From the NCBI GenBank assembly GCA_013032095.1, contig WQBJ01000010.1, forward strand, positions 62,001-126,000: a DNA stretch of 64,000 bases, given 5' to 3'. Position numbers and translations under genes: made by a program. Origin of the DNA: Ruegeria atlantica (GTDB lineage: Bacteria; Pseudomonadota; Alphaproteobacteria; Rhodobacterales; Rhodobacteraceae). A model generated the notes under the pieces. It saw only the letters and a list, made by a program, of their open reading frames with translations, had not been told where the DNA came from and searched no databases. Shown one piece after another: positions 19,109 through 28,063 of the stretch. Each line of letters starts with the position of its first letter. The first letter of the stretch is position 1.

Positions 19109-19795
19109 CTATTTGAACTTGTCCAGCAGCTTTTGCATGGCCGTTCGATCGTCGACTTCCGGCGCAGGCTCAGGCCCAGACTTGGTTGCAGGTTTTGACG
19201 CCTCAGCCGGTGATTTTGATGACCGAGGAGGGGCAGTGCGCAGCGCGACCGCATTCATGAACTTTCCGCCGTCTCCGTCTGCCAGATAACCTGCCCCGTC
19301 CGACACGCCGCGCAGCACGTCATCCAGCCAATCCGCATCGGCTTTGGCAAAGTCGCCGAGAACGTAGGGCGAGACCATTTCTTTCCGACCCGGATGGCCG
19401 ATCCCCAACCGTACCCGATCATAGGCCGGGCTGATATGTTCGTGGATCGAGCGCAACCCATTGTGCCCGGCATGCCCGCCACCCGCTTTGACCCGAACCT
19501 TGCCGGGGGCGAGATCCAGTTCATCATGAAAGATGGTCACGTCGGTCGAATCCAGCTTATAGAACCGCATTGCCTCGCCCACGGACTGGCCGGAACGGTT
19601 CATGAAGGTTTGCGGCTTGATCAGCAGTACTTTTTCGTTACCCAAACGCCCTTCGGCGATCTCGGCCTGGAACTTGGATTTCCACGGGCCAAAACCGTGA
19701 TCCTCGGCAATCTGGTCCACGGCCATGAAGCCGATATTGTGCCGGTTGCGGGCGTATTTTGATCCCGGGTTTCCCAATCCGACAAACAATTTCAT
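19109..19795 (-). CDS. pth: Peptidyl-tRNA hydrolase
   Basis: Pth releases peptides from stalled peptidyl-tRNA. The start at 19795 follows AAGGA by 7 bases; the frame's upstream extension is spurious. The catalytic His19 (NRHNIGF), Asp91 (FHDELDL) and the GGHAGHNGLRS motif are intact. The 228 residues include an unusual Pro/Ser/Ala-rich C-terminal tail of about 45 residues beyond the core enzyme. It lies downstream of rplY, a common pairing in bacteria, but a terminator separates them. Confidence 0.96.
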   Translation of the reverse strand: MKLFVGLGNPGSKYARNRHNIGFMAVDQIAEDHGFGPWKSKFQAEIAEGRLGNEKVLLIKPQTFMNRSGQSVGEAMRFYKLDSTDVTIFHDELDLAPGKVRVKAGGGHAGHNGLRSIHEHISPAYDRVRLGIGHPGRKEMVSPYVLGDFAKADADWLDDVLRGVSDGAGYLADGDGGKFMNAVALRTAPPRSSKSPAEASKPATKSGPEPAPEVDDRTAMQKLLDKFK

Positions 19796-19861
19796 AGTCT
19801 CGTCCTTGTTCAGCGCAGATGGTTGATGGCACGGAATGCAATCGCTTTTCCAGCCCGTAGT

Positions 19862-19897
19862 GCCAAAAGAAAACGGGGCCCGATTTGAGCCCCGTTT
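19862..19897 (-). terminator. Intrinsic terminator after rplY
   Basis: A 9-base-pair stem (AAACGGGGC / GCCCCGTTT on either strand) with a 9-base loop is followed on the minus strand by TCTTTT. It lies 27 bases after the rplY stop and before pth. Confidence 0.82.
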
Positions 19898-19923
19898 CAA
19901 AATCCGGATTGTTGGGTCCGGAT

Positions 19924-20580
19924 TTATTCTTCTGCTTCTTCCTGACCGACGACTTCAACTTCGTCTGCAGCCACTTCTTCGCCTTCTTCTTCATCGTCGC
20001 TGGTCGACAGACCGGTCGGCGCCGAGACGTTCGCGATGACAAAGTCACGGTCGATGGTCGGCTTGGTGCCTGCGGGCAGTTCAACCGATGAAATGGTGAC
20101 AACGTCGTTGATGTTCATTCCGGTCACGTCAACGGTGATCTTTTCAGGAATGTCACCGGCGGTGCACATCAGTTCGACTTCCGGACGAACAACGGTCAGA
20201 ACGCCGCCCTTTTTGATGCCGGGCGCTTCGTCTTCGTTGATGAACTCAACCGGGATGAACAGCGCGATTTTGGTGGTCCGACGCAGGCGCATCAGGTCCA
20301 GGTGGGTCGGCAGGTCTTTGACAACGTCACGCTGAACGTCGCGGCAGATGACGCGGACGTCTTCGTGGCCTTCAACCTTCAGGTTCCACAGGGTCGACTT
20401 GAACCGGCCTGCTTTCAGGCGCTTGAACAGGACGTTGAACGGGATCTGAATCGGCAGCGGTTCTTTGTCACCACCAAAAACAATGCCCGGAACCATGCCA
20501 TCGCGGCGTGCTTGACGAGCGGCGCCCTTGCCTGTCCCCGTCCGTTCCAGAGCTACGAGATCAGGAATCTCACCAGCCAT
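19924..20580 (-). CDS. rplY: 50S ribosomal protein L25 (general stress protein Ctc type)
   Basis: This L25/Ctc-type protein binds 5S rRNA. The 218-residue product starts at MAGEIPDL behind GGAG (8-base spacing); the frame extends upstream without a ribosome site. It has the N-terminal L25 domain and the C-terminal TL5/CTC beta domain (from about residue 95) found in longer members. It ends in a very acidic tail (DDEEEGEE and EEAEE), as in many alphaproteobacterial versions. Confidence 0.95.
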   Translation of the reverse strand: MAGEIPDLVALERTGTGKGAARQARRDGMVPGIVFGGDKEPLPIQIPFNVLFKRLKAGRFKSTLWNLKVEGHEDVRVICRDVQRDVVKDLPTHLDLMRLRRTTKIALFIPVEFINEDEAPGIKKGGVLTVVRPEVELMCTAGDIPEKITVDVTGMNINDVVTISSVELPAGTKPTIDRDFVIANVSAPTGLSTSDDEEEGEEVAADEVEVVGQEEAEE

Positions 20581-20702
20581 GATATATTCTCCAATGTTAG
20601 GGCGGGCATCCTCCAAGGCTGTATGCCCGCGTGAAGCCGCGTCCTTAGCTTGATTCATTGGATTTGGAAAGGGCTTTTTGAGCTTTTGTATTACGGCTTA
20701 AG

Positions 20703-21869
20703 TCAGTCCAGCCAACGACCACCGAAACCTTGAGGGATCAGCAGGTTATGCCGTCCCAGATCACCAACGTTGCGTTCGCCGCACAATGCCATAGTCGTGT
20801 CCAGCTCTTTATGGATAACATCCAGTGCGGTGGTGACGCCCTTCTGACCCATTGCACCCAGTCCATAGACAAAGGCGCGGCCTATATAGGTGCCTTTGGC
20901 GCCCAGAGCCACGGCCTTGAGAACGTCCTGTCCAGACCGGATGCCACTGTCCAGATGGACCTCGATGTCACCTCCGACCGCGTCCATGATTTGCGGTAGC
21001 ATGTGAATGGAACTCAGCGCACCGTCCAGTTGGCGGCCGCCGTGGTTTGAAACGATGATGGCGTCGGCACCAAGCTTGGCGGCCATCTTTGCGTCTTCAG
21101 CGTCCAAAATACCCTTGAGGATGACTTTGCCGCCCCATTCTTCCATCAGCTTTTCTACCTTACCCCAGTTGAGGCTGGGGTCGAACTGCTCGGCGGTCCA
21201 GGCGCCGAGGGAAGAGGCATCTGAGATACCTTCGACATGACCGACAATATTTCCGAATTCACGGCGTTTCGCGCTTAACATCTCAATGCCCCAAGACCAC
21301 TTGGTCATCAGGTTCGCGATAGTTTTTGCTGTCAATTTCGGAGGTGCGGACAAACCGTTTTTTAAATCTTTGTGCCGTTGGCCCAAGATTTGTAGATCCA
21401 GCGTGATCACTAGCGCCGAGCATTTCGCATCTTTCGCGCGTTGGATCAGGCGGCTGACGTAGTCCTGATCCTTCATAGTGTAGAGTTGGAACCAGAAGGG
21501 TTTGGTTGTGTGCTCGGCCACATCCTCGATCGAATTGATCGACATGGTGGATAAGGTAAAGGGCACGCCGAATTCTTCTGCAGCTTTGGCGGTTTTCATC
21601 TCGCCGTCTGCGTGCTGCATACCCGTCAGACCGACCGGAGCCAGCGCGACCGGCATCGCAACATCTTCACCGATCATTTTTGAAGAGGTTGAACGCCCGG
21701 CCATGTCCACGGCTACCCGTTGCCGAAGGCGAATATCTGAGAAATCCGAGCTGTTATCGCGAAAGGTTTGCTCGGTCCAGCTACCGCTTTCGGCATAGTC
21801 GTAAAACATCCGAGGAACGCGGCGCTCATAGATGCGCCGCAGGTCTTCAATCGTGGTGATTACGGGCAT
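20703..21869 (-). CDS. lldD: FMN-dependent L-lactate dehydrogenase / alpha-hydroxy-acid oxidase
   Basis: This 388-residue flavoprotein belongs to the alpha-hydroxy-acid dehydrogenase family, which oxidises L-lactate or related acids and passes electrons to the quinone pool. Family features are PRMFYDYAESG near the N-terminus, MPVALAPVGLTGMQH, the active-site SNHGGRQLDG (catalytic His and Arg) and the FMN-phosphate stretch LDSGIRSGQDVLKAVALGA. The exact substrate cannot be fixed from sequence, but the length and C-terminus fit LldD. No lactate permease or lldR is adjacent. Confidence 0.85.
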   Translation of the reverse strand: MPVITTIEDLRRIYERRVPRMFYDYAESGSWTEQTFRDNSSDFSDIRLRQRVAVDMAGRSTSSKMIGEDVAMPVALAPVGLTGMQHADGEMKTAKAAEEFGVPFTLSTMSINSIEDVAEHTTKPFWFQLYTMKDQDYVSRLIQRAKDAKCSALVITLDLQILGQRHKDLKNGLSAPPKLTAKTIANLMTKWSWGIEMLSAKRREFGNIVGHVEGISDASSLGAWTAEQFDPSLNWGKVEKLMEEWGGKVILKGILDAEDAKMAAKLGADAIIVSNHGGRQLDGALSSIHMLPQIMDAVGGDIEVHLDSGIRSGQDVLKAVALGAKGTYIGRAFVYGLGAMGQKGVTTALDVIHKELDTTMALCGERNVGDLGRHNLLIPQGFGGRWLD

Positions 21870-21944
21870 GGGCCAAGGCCTTTAGTTGAGTGGTTAAGTA
21901 TTTCTAATGGGGCGCCCCGTGTCTTGCAATTGGGTGTGTGCATG

Positions 21945-21976
21945 AAAAAACCGCAGCAGGCCGGGTGCGTGCTGCG
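21945..21976 (-). terminator. Intrinsic terminator after trpA
   Basis: On the minus strand a stem CGCAGCA / TGCTGCG (7 base pairs, 11-base loop) is followed by GTTTTTTC. It lies 30 bases after the trpA stop. Confidence 0.85.
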
Positions 21977-22006
21977 ATTTTACTGATTAGAGTTTCTGTC
22001 GAACGG

Positions 22007-22798
22007 TCAGGCTGAATGTGCGCCATCGGACAGAGTTTTTACGAAGTCCAGAACCTCAGTCACTGGCTTGCCTGCAGCGATCTGGCTGACGATGGCCGAC
22101 CCAACGACCGCGCCATCGGCCACGCTGGCGATGGCCTTGGATTTCTCGGGCGTGTTGATGCCAAAGCCCACGATCACGGGCAGATCTGTCGCGGATTTGA
22201 TCCGGGCCACTTCGGGGCCGACATTCGTGGCCTGCGCTTCGGCTGCGCCGGTAATGCCTGTGATCGAGACATAGTACACAAAGCCCGAGGTGTTCTGCAG
22301 AACGCGGGGCAGGCGCTTGTCATCGGTGGTCGGTGTGGCTAGGCGGATAAAGTTCAGACCCGCCGCCTGCGCGGGCAGGCACAGTTCTTCGTCTTCTTCC
22401 GGCGGTAGGTCAACCACGATCAGACCATCGATCCCAACGGCTTTGGCGTCAGCCAAGAAGTTCTCCACACCGCGGCTATAGATCGGGTTGTAGTATCCCA
22501 TCAGCACAATCGGGGTTTTGTCGTCGGTTTCGCGGAATGCGCGGGCAAGGTCCAGAGTCCGCTGCAGTGTCATGCCGCCATCCAGTGCACGCTGACCGGC
22601 GGCCTGGATAGTCGGGCCATCCGCCATAGGGTCCGTAAAAGGCAGGCCCAGTTCGATCACGTCGACGCCCGCGTCCGGCAGGCCTTTTACGATCTCAAGC
22701 GAGGTGTCGAAATCAGGGTCACCTGCCATGATATATGCGACAAAGGCTTTTTTCCCCTCGGCCTTCAGAGCGGCGAACTTGGCATCAATACGGGTCAT
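22007..22798 (-). CDS. trpA: Tryptophan synthase alpha subunit
   Basis: TrpA cleaves indole-3-glycerol phosphate to indole, which is channelled to TrpB. The 263-residue product starts at MTRIDAKF with AAGGA upstream; the track extension by five codons is not needed. Catalytic residues lie in [14 protein letters not shown] (Glu) and VVDLPPEE (Asp), and the phosphate loop is GFGINTPE. It is on the opposite strand from trpF and trpB and 5 kb away, with its own terminator, so it must be transcribed separately. Confidence 0.97.
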   Translation of the reverse strand: MTRIDAKFAALKAEGKKAFVAYIMAGDPDFDTSLEIVKGLPDAGVDVIELGLPFTDPMADGPTIQAAGQRALDGGMTLQRTLDLARAFRETDDKTPIVLMGYYNPIYSRGVENFLADAKAVGIDGLIVVDLPPEEDEELCLPAQAAGLNFIRLATPTTDDKRLPRVLQNTSGFVYYVSITGITGAAEAQATNVGPEVARIKSATDLPVIVGFGINTPEKSKAIASVADGAVVGSAIVSQIAAGKPVTEVLDFVKTLSDGAHSA

Positions 22799-22876
22799 CT
22801 GCAGTCCTTGCATTCACAGTTGAACCTGATGTGCAGAAACTTTGCCCGGAAATCAATCCCGACGGGTCAGATTGCC

Positions 22877-23362
22877 TCAGAACGCGAAGTGATACCGCAG
22901 TAGGGCTGAGTTGACACCTGGGTTATCGTCATTCGTGCTGGCGTTGGATTTGTGCGTTATCGCTACAGAGATTTTGTTGCCGCTGTTCAGTGTGTAGCCA
23001 ACGCCCAGCAGGCTCCGGATTTGGAATTCGCCGCCAAGATCGTTCAGATCGTCTCCCTCGGCAAAATATCCGGGCATTACACTGCCTTCGAGGAACCAAC
23101 GATCAGCAAAGGTGTAAAACCCGATCAGGCCGATGCCGATATGTACGTTACTTGCTGTGTCCACGGACAGAGCGCTGCCCCAAGTTGCGGAAAAGCGTGT
23201 AGCTTCGTGAAACGGGCTATGTTGATATTCAAGTGAAAACACAGCTTCATCATCGGCCGAGCTGTCGGAAAAATCGGAATATCCTGCGCCAAAGACAATG
23301 GACTGAGCCTGAGCTGTTTGGGCTGCAAGGAGCAGCGCAACGGCTGCAGCTAAGTTCTTCAT
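22877..23362 (-). CDS. PagL-like lipid A 3-O-deacylase (acyloxyacyl hydrolase family)
   Basis: This 161-residue protein has a signal peptide (about 20 residues, ending AQAQ) and alternating amphipathic strands ending in an aromatic residue (RYHFAF), as in an eight-stranded outer-membrane barrel. The C-terminal ITHKSNAS motif supplies the His (His137) and Ser (Ser139) of the PagL active site; the acidic third residue is not obvious by eye. PagL removes the 3-O acyl chain from lipid A. The gene stands alone after trpA with a weak ribosome site. Confidence 0.7.
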   Translation of the reverse strand: MKNLAAAVALLLAAQTAQAQSIVFGAGYSDFSDSSADDEAVFSLEYQHSPFHEATRFSATWGSALSVDTASNVHIGIGLIGFYTFADRWFLEGSVMPGYFAEGDDLNDLGGEFQIRSLLGVGYTLNSGNKISVAITHKSNASTNDDNPGVNSALLRYHFAF

Positions 23363-23559
23363 ATCAAGTATTCACTATTGTTTGTTCGCAACGTCTTACT
23401 TGGTGATCTTAGGATGCAGGATTCAATTCGGGCAAGTTCACGTATCGCGAACTTTTTCGTGATGTTGCAATTTGGACTTTCTGAGCTTTCTGCCATCTGA
23501 CTTGCGCATTTCACCGGACCTGCCTAGAAGACGCCGTCGTATCGCTTCAGGAGGCCAGC

Positions 23560-24657
23560 ATGGGCTTTAAAATGGGAATCGTGGGTCTGCCGAATGTGGG
23601 CAAATCGACCCTGTTCAACGCGCTGACCAAAACCGCAGCCGCGCAGGCGGCGAATTTCCCGTTTTGCACCATCGAGCCCAATGTGGGCGATGTGGCGGTG
23701 CCTGATGACCGTCTGGACAAACTGGCGGCTATTGCAAGCTCGAAGCAGATCATTCCGACGCGGATGACTTTCGTTGATATCGCCGGTCTGGTGAAGGGCG
23801 CCTCGAAAGGTGAAGGCTTGGGCAACCAGTTTCTGGCCAATATTCGCGAGACCGACGCCATCGCTCATGTGTTGCGCTGTTTCGAAGATGGCGACGTGAC
23901 GCATGTGGATGGTCGTGTTGATCCCGTTGCCGATGCTGACACGATCGAAACCGAATTGATGCTGGCCGATCTGGAAAGCATCGAAAAGCGCCGCGCCAAT
24001 CTGGTGCGCAAGCTGAAAGGCAACGACAAAGAGGCGCAACAGCAGGACCGACTGCTGGCCGAGGCGCAAGCGATGTTGGAAAACGGTAAACCTGCGCGTC
24101 TGGTTGAGGTATCCGACGAAGACGCCAAGGCGTGGAAGATGCTGCAACTGCTGACCACCAAGCCCGTGCTTTATGTCTGCAACGTGTCCGAGGAAGAAGC
24201 GGCGGACGGCAACGAATACTCGGCCAAGGTTGCCGAGATGGCCGCCGCCCAAGGCAATGCACACGTTATCATCAGCGCCAAGATCGAAGAAGAGATCAGC
24301 CTGCTGGAAGAAGACGAAGCCCAGATGTTCCTTGAGGAAATGGGCTTGGAAGAACCCGGCCTCGATCGTCTGATCCGCGCGGGCTACGACCTGCTCAAAC
24401 TGGAAACCTATTTCACCGTCGGCCCGAAAGAGGCCCGCGCCTGGACCATCCGCACCGGTACCGCCGCACCGCAGGCCGCTGGCGTGATCCACGGTGATTT
24501 CGAAAAGGGATTCATCCGCGCCGAAACCATCGCTTATGACGACTACATCGCCGCCAATGGCGAGCAGGGCGCGAAAGAGGCCGGCAAGATGCGGGCAGAG
24601 GGTAAGGGCTACATCGTCAAGGATGGCGATGTGATGCACTTCCTGTTCAACACCTGA
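23560..24657 (+). CDS. ychF: Redox-regulated ATPase YchF (Obg family)
   Basis: YchF is an ATP-hydrolysing member of the Obg-like family that associates with ribosomes. The 365-residue protein has the P-loop GLPNVGKST close to the N-terminus, a coiled-coil insertion in the middle, and the C-terminal TGS domain with [14 protein letters not shown] and a final [12 protein letters not shown]. It is full length. AGGAGG lies 5 bases before the ATG. Confidence 0.97.
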   Translation: MGFKMGIVGLPNVGKSTLFNALTKTAAAQAANFPFCTIEPNVGDVAVPDDRLDKLAAIASSKQIIPTRMTFVDIAGLVKGASKGEGLGNQFLANIRETDAIAHVLRCFEDGDVTHVDGRVDPVADADTIETELMLADLESIEKRRANLVRKLKGNDKEAQQQDRLLAEAQAMLENGKPARLVEVSDEDAKAWKMLQLLTTKPVLYVCNVSEEEAADGNEYSAKVAEMAAAQGNAHVIISAKIEEEISLLEEDEAQMFLEEMGLEEPGLDRLIRAGYDLLKLETYFTVGPKEARAWTIRTGTAAPQAAGVIHGDFEKGFIRAETIAYDDYIAANGEQGAKEAGKMRAEGKGYIVKDGDVMHFLFNT

Positions 24658-24668
24658 GCAATGCATAA

Positions 24669-24695
24669 GCGCCCGGATTAATTGAGACCGGGCGC
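24669..24695. terminator. Inverted repeat between convergent ychF and SnoaL-like gene
   Basis: An 8-base-pair stem (GCGCCCGG / CCGGGCGC) with an 11-base loop lies 11 bases after ychF and 16 bases from the end of the convergent gene. There is no clear T tract on either strand, so termination here is only likely by position. Confidence 0.45.
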
Positions 24696-24711
24696 AGCTG
24701 GGACTGTGGCG

Positions 24712-25224
24712 CTAGTTTCCCACACCAAGCTCGTGCCGTAGTGTGAAGTAGTCCCAAACGACCCAGCTTTCCGCAATCTTTCCATCGGCGATCCGGTCGA
24801 TCTGAACACCGGTCCAATTGACTGGACGGCCAGAGGCGGGCTGGCCGAGGTAGGACCCTTGCTGTGTCCCAAAGAACCGCCAATGGGTGGACACGCGGTC
24901 ACCATCGGCGATTTGCCCAAATATCTCGACCTTCAGATCGGGGAAGGCCTTGTGGTTTTCCGCTACAATTCCTGCCCATGTGGCCAAATCAATGCTTCCG
25001 GTGCCGCCGGTAGCCAAAGGTGCCTGATGGTTTTGATACCCTTCGGCGAAAATTGTCTCGTCAATCGTGGACTCTGCCGCCCACATTTCAACGGCCTGCC
25101 GGGACAGGTTTTTTGCTGTGGAATTGTCAGTTTGTTGTGCCATCACACTTCCTCCTGCGGCAATGTTAAGCATAATCGCCAGTGCCCAAAGGCGCGTGAC
25201 CAAGCTGATGTATTTTCTGGCCAT
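24712..25224 (-). CDS. Exported SnoaL-like (ester cyclase family) protein
   Basis: This 170-residue protein has a signal peptide (about 29 residues, ending SVMAQ) and a SnoaL-like NTF2-fold domain. Features are FAEGYQNHQAP, an AWAGIVAENHKAFPDL-type helix and the strand VSTHWRFFGTQQG, with IADGKIAESWVVWD near the end. Family members include polyketide cyclases and many uncharacterised enzymes; the export signal is unusual for the group. It is divergent from the LysR gene. Confidence 0.65.
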   Translation of the reverse strand: MARKYISLVTRLWALAIMLNIAAGGSVMAQQTDNSTAKNLSRQAVEMWAAESTIDETIFAEGYQNHQAPLATGGTGSIDLATWAGIVAENHKAFPDLKVEIFGQIADGDRVSTHWRFFGTQQGSYLGQPASGRPVNWTGVQIDRIADGKIAESWVVWDYFTLRHELGVGN

Positions 25225-25283
25225 TGACCTCCTCCGTCGTCATGCCGGCTTCGGACAAGATAACGTGCGCATTGCGATACGGG

Positions 25284-25320
25284 AAATTGCAATTTGCGGT
25301 ATATCGGACGGCAACAAGAG
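25284..25320. promoter_or_regulatory. Putative LysR operator region
   Basis: The 155-base spacer between the SnoaL-like gene and lysR holds a perfect 12-base palindrome AAATTGCAATTT (25284-25295) and, at 25311-25320, the 10-mer GCAACAAGAG. The same 10-mer recurs at 26285-26294, between lysR and the formate dehydrogenase genes. Both could be contact sites for the adjacent LysR regulator; this is inference. Confidence 0.3.
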
Positions 25321-25379
25321 CTTTCACAGGGCTGTAAACGCGTTACTCTGCGCTTCTGAAGTCAAGAAGAAACAATGGC

Positions 25380-26261
25380 ATGATTGAAATCCGCGACCTG
25401 CAACTACTCAGCGCTCTGGCGCGGCACCGTCACTTTGCCAAGGCGGCCGAAGAATGCGGGATTTCACAACCTGCGTTCTCGATGCGCATCCGCAATCTTG
25501 AGGACCGGTTGGGTGTTTCCATCGTGCGCCGTGCGAACCGATTTCAGGGCCTGACCGAAGAGGGCGAGATGATCGTCCAGCGGGCGCGACGTATCCTCGA
25601 CGACACGAAGGCGCTGGAACAGCAGGTTCTGGCCGTTAAGGGTGAGATCACCGGGACGCTGATTTTGGGCGTGATCCCGACCGCGATTGCCTTCACCGGT
25701 CGCCTGATCAAGCGATTGCGCGATGCACATCCCCGCATCATCACGCGGATCGAAACCATGTCGGCGACGGCCATTCAGCACCGGCTGGATGAGGGCAGTC
25801 TGGATGCGGGTATCACCTATGGCGACAGTATCGGCACCGATCTGCGTCAGGTGCAGCCTCTGTATGAGGAAACCTATGTTCTGCTGGTGCCTTCACATAT
25901 GACGGGTGAGACCGGTCCGATTCCGTGGGCGCGGGTGGCCGAATTTCCGCTCAGCCTGCTGGAGCCGCAGATGCAGAACCGTCGTATTCTGGATCGGATT
26001 TTCGCGGACCAAGGCCTGCACCCGGATGTCGTGGCCGAAACCAGCGGCTTCACGGCCTCGATGGTGATGGCACGTGAGGGGCTGGCGGCCACTGTTGTGC
26101 CTCGGGTCCTGGTGCGTGCGCTGGGCGATTTGAAGGGAACCAAAGTGCTGCCTCTGGTCGATCCCGTCGTCAGCAAACCGATTTGTCTGGCGACTTTGAC
26201 CCGTAATCCGGAATTGCCGACGGTTGAGGCTTTGCGTGCCGTGGTGACGTCTTTACGGTGA
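25380..26261 (+). CDS. LysR family transcriptional regulator (probable formate dehydrogenase regulator)
   Basis: This 293-residue LysR-type regulator has an N-terminal winged helix-turn-helix (about residues 5-63, including HFAKAAEECGISQPAFSMRIRNLE) and a periplasmic-binding-protein-like effector domain from about residue 92. It lies 85 bases upstream of the formate dehydrogenase genes in the same direction, matching the FdsR position in known fds operons, so it is probably their regulator. The inducer may be formate or a related C1 compound, which is inference from context. Confidence 0.88.
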   Translation: MIEIRDLQLLSALARHRHFAKAAEECGISQPAFSMRIRNLEDRLGVSIVRRANRFQGLTEEGEMIVQRARRILDDTKALEQQVLAVKGEITGTLILGVIPTAIAFTGRLIKRLRDAHPRIITRIETMSATAIQHRLDEGSLDAGITYGDSIGTDLRQVQPLYEETYVLLVPSHMTGETGPIPWARVAEFPLSLLEPQMQNRRILDRIFADQGLHPDVVAETSGFTASMVMAREGLAATVVPRVLVRALGDLKGTKVLPLVDPVVSKPICLATLTRNPELPTVEALRAVVTSLR

Positions 26262-26346
26262 TAAGCTGTCGTTATCGTGCGATTGCAACAAGAGATTTGA
26301 CGATATGGTACTCTGATGAGACACGGAGCCTTAATCGGAGGGCATC

Positions 26347-28050
26347 ATGGCACCATTAGACACCAAGCCATCAGGCGCACCCAAGGGCGTCTGGAAGTCA
26401 GGTAAAGGCAAGGGGCGGCACACGCCCAAGGGCCGTCAGTTCACGGATGAGGCGCAGGCTGAAATTCATCGCCTGCTGGGCGACCGCCCGCGCCGCCGCG
26501 ACCTGCTGATCGAATTCCTGCATTTGATTCAGGACGAACACGGCCATATCAGCGCCGATCACATCGCCGCGCTGGCGGTCGAGATGCGGATCGGTCAGGC
26601 CGAAATTTACGAAACTGCGACCTTCTATGCCCATTTCGATGTGGTGAAAGAAGGCGTGACGCCACCGCCTGCGCTGACGATCCGTGTCTGTGATTCCCTG
26701 TCTTGTGAGATGGCCGGAGCCCAGCAACTACAGAAAGCGCTGGAAGATGGTCTTGACCCCGCTGAAGTTCGCGTTGTTCGCGCGCCCTGCATGGGCCGTT
26801 GTGACACCGCGCCGGTGCTGGAGATCGGTCACAACCACATAGACCACGCGACCCCTGAAAAGGTACAGTCCGCGATTGCCGCCAATGACACCCATGCGCA
26901 TCTGCCCGACTATGAAGCCTTCGCTGCCTATGAGGAAAACGGCGGTTACGCCAAGCTGAAAGAGCTGCGCGACGGCGGCGATTGGGAGAAGGTGCAGGAA
27001 GGCGTCCTGTCCTCGGGCCTGCGTGGTCTGGGCGGCGCTGGTTTCCCGTCCGGCAAAAAATGGGGCTTTGTTCGCATGAACGAAGGACCGCGCTATCTGG
27101 CCGTAAACGGGGACGAAGGCGAACCGGGCACGTTCAAAGACCGTTATTATCTGGAGCGTACGCCGCATGTCTTCCTTGAAGGCATGCTGATCGCTGCTTG
27201 GGCGGTCGAGGCCGAGACCTGCTTTATCTACATGCGTGACGAATACCCGGCGGTTCTGGAAATCCTGCGGCGTGAGATCGCTGCGTTGGAAAACGCCGGG
27301 ATTGTTGAGCCGGGTTACATCGACCTGCGCCGCGGTGCCGGCGCGTATATCTGCGGTGAAGAATCCGCGATGATTGAATCCATCGAAGGCAAGAAGGGCC
27401 TGCCGCGCCACCGTCCTCCGTTCGTGGCGCAGGTTGGGGTCTTTAACCGCCCGACCTTGGTGCACAATGTCGAGACGCTGTACTGGGTCACCAAAGTCTG
27501 CCGCGAGGGGCCGGAATGCCTCAACAGCACCGAAAAGAATGGCCGCAAGGGTCTGCGCAGCTATTCGGTCTCTGGTCGAGTGGCGAAGCCGGGTGTCTAT
27601 CTGCTGCCCGCCGGTTCAACCATTCTGGACGTGATCGAAGCTGCCGGGGGAATGGCCGAAGGTCAGACCTTCAAGGCGTATCAGCCCGGTGGTCCATCCT
27701 CGGGCCTGCTGCCGGCGTCGATGGACGACATCCCGCTGGACTTCGACACGCTGCAACCGCATGGCACCTTTATCGGATCCGCTGCGGTTGTGGTTCTGTC
27801 CGATCAGGACACCGCGCGCGATGCGGCGCTGAACATGCTGCGCTTCTTCGAGGATGAAAGCTGCGGCCAGTGTACGCCTTGCCGTGCCGGTTGCGAAAAG
27901 GCGGTGAAGCTGATGCAGGCCGACAAGTGGGATACTGATCTGCTGGAGGATTTGTGTCAGGTCATGGGCGATGCCTCGATCTGCGGTCTGGGGCAGGCGG
28001 CCCCGAACCCGATCCGCCTTGTCATGAAACATTTTGCTGACGAAATCTGA
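26347..28050 (+). CDS. NAD-dependent formate dehydrogenase, fused gamma-beta subunit (FdsG-FdsB)
   Basis: This 567-residue protein passes electrons from the formate-oxidising alpha subunit to NAD. The N-terminal part (about residues 30-170) is a NuoE/FdsG-like thioredoxin fold with the [2Fe-2S] cysteines 115, 120, 148 and 152. The rest is NuoF/FdsB-like: the FMN/NAD loop GLGGAGFPSGKKWG (228-240), GAYICGEESAMIES, and the [4Fe-4S] set Cys506, Cys509, Cys512 with a later cysteine in SICGLGQ. In Rhodobacter capsulatus these are two separate genes; here they are one. GGAGG lies just upstream of the ATG and fdsA follows after 13 bases. Confidence 0.93.
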   Translation: MAPLDTKPSGAPKGVWKSGKGKGRHTPKGRQFTDEAQAEIHRLLGDRPRRRDLLIEFLHLIQDEHGHISADHIAALAVEMRIGQAEIYETATFYAHFDVVKEGVTPPPALTIRVCDSLSCEMAGAQQLQKALEDGLDPAEVRVVRAPCMGRCDTAPVLEIGHNHIDHATPEKVQSAIAANDTHAHLPDYEAFAAYEENGGYAKLKELRDGGDWEKVQEGVLSSGLRGLGGAGFPSGKKWGFVRMNEGPRYLAVNGDEGEPGTFKDRYYLERTPHVFLEGMLIAAWAVEAETCFIYMRDEYPAVLEILRREIAALENAGIVEPGYIDLRRGAGAYICGEESAMIESIEGKKGLPRHRPPFVAQVGVFNRPTLVHNVETLYWVTKVCREGPECLNSTEKNGRKGLRSYSVSGRVAKPGVYLLPAGSTILDVIEAAGGMAEGQTFKAYQPGGPSSGLLPASMDDIPLDFDTLQPHGTFIGSAAVVVLSDQDTARDAALNMLRFFEDESCGQCTPCRAGCEKAVKLMQADKWDTDLLEDLCQVMGDASICGLGQAAPNPIRLVMKHFADEI

Positions 28051-28063
28051 GGGAGACAGAGCC

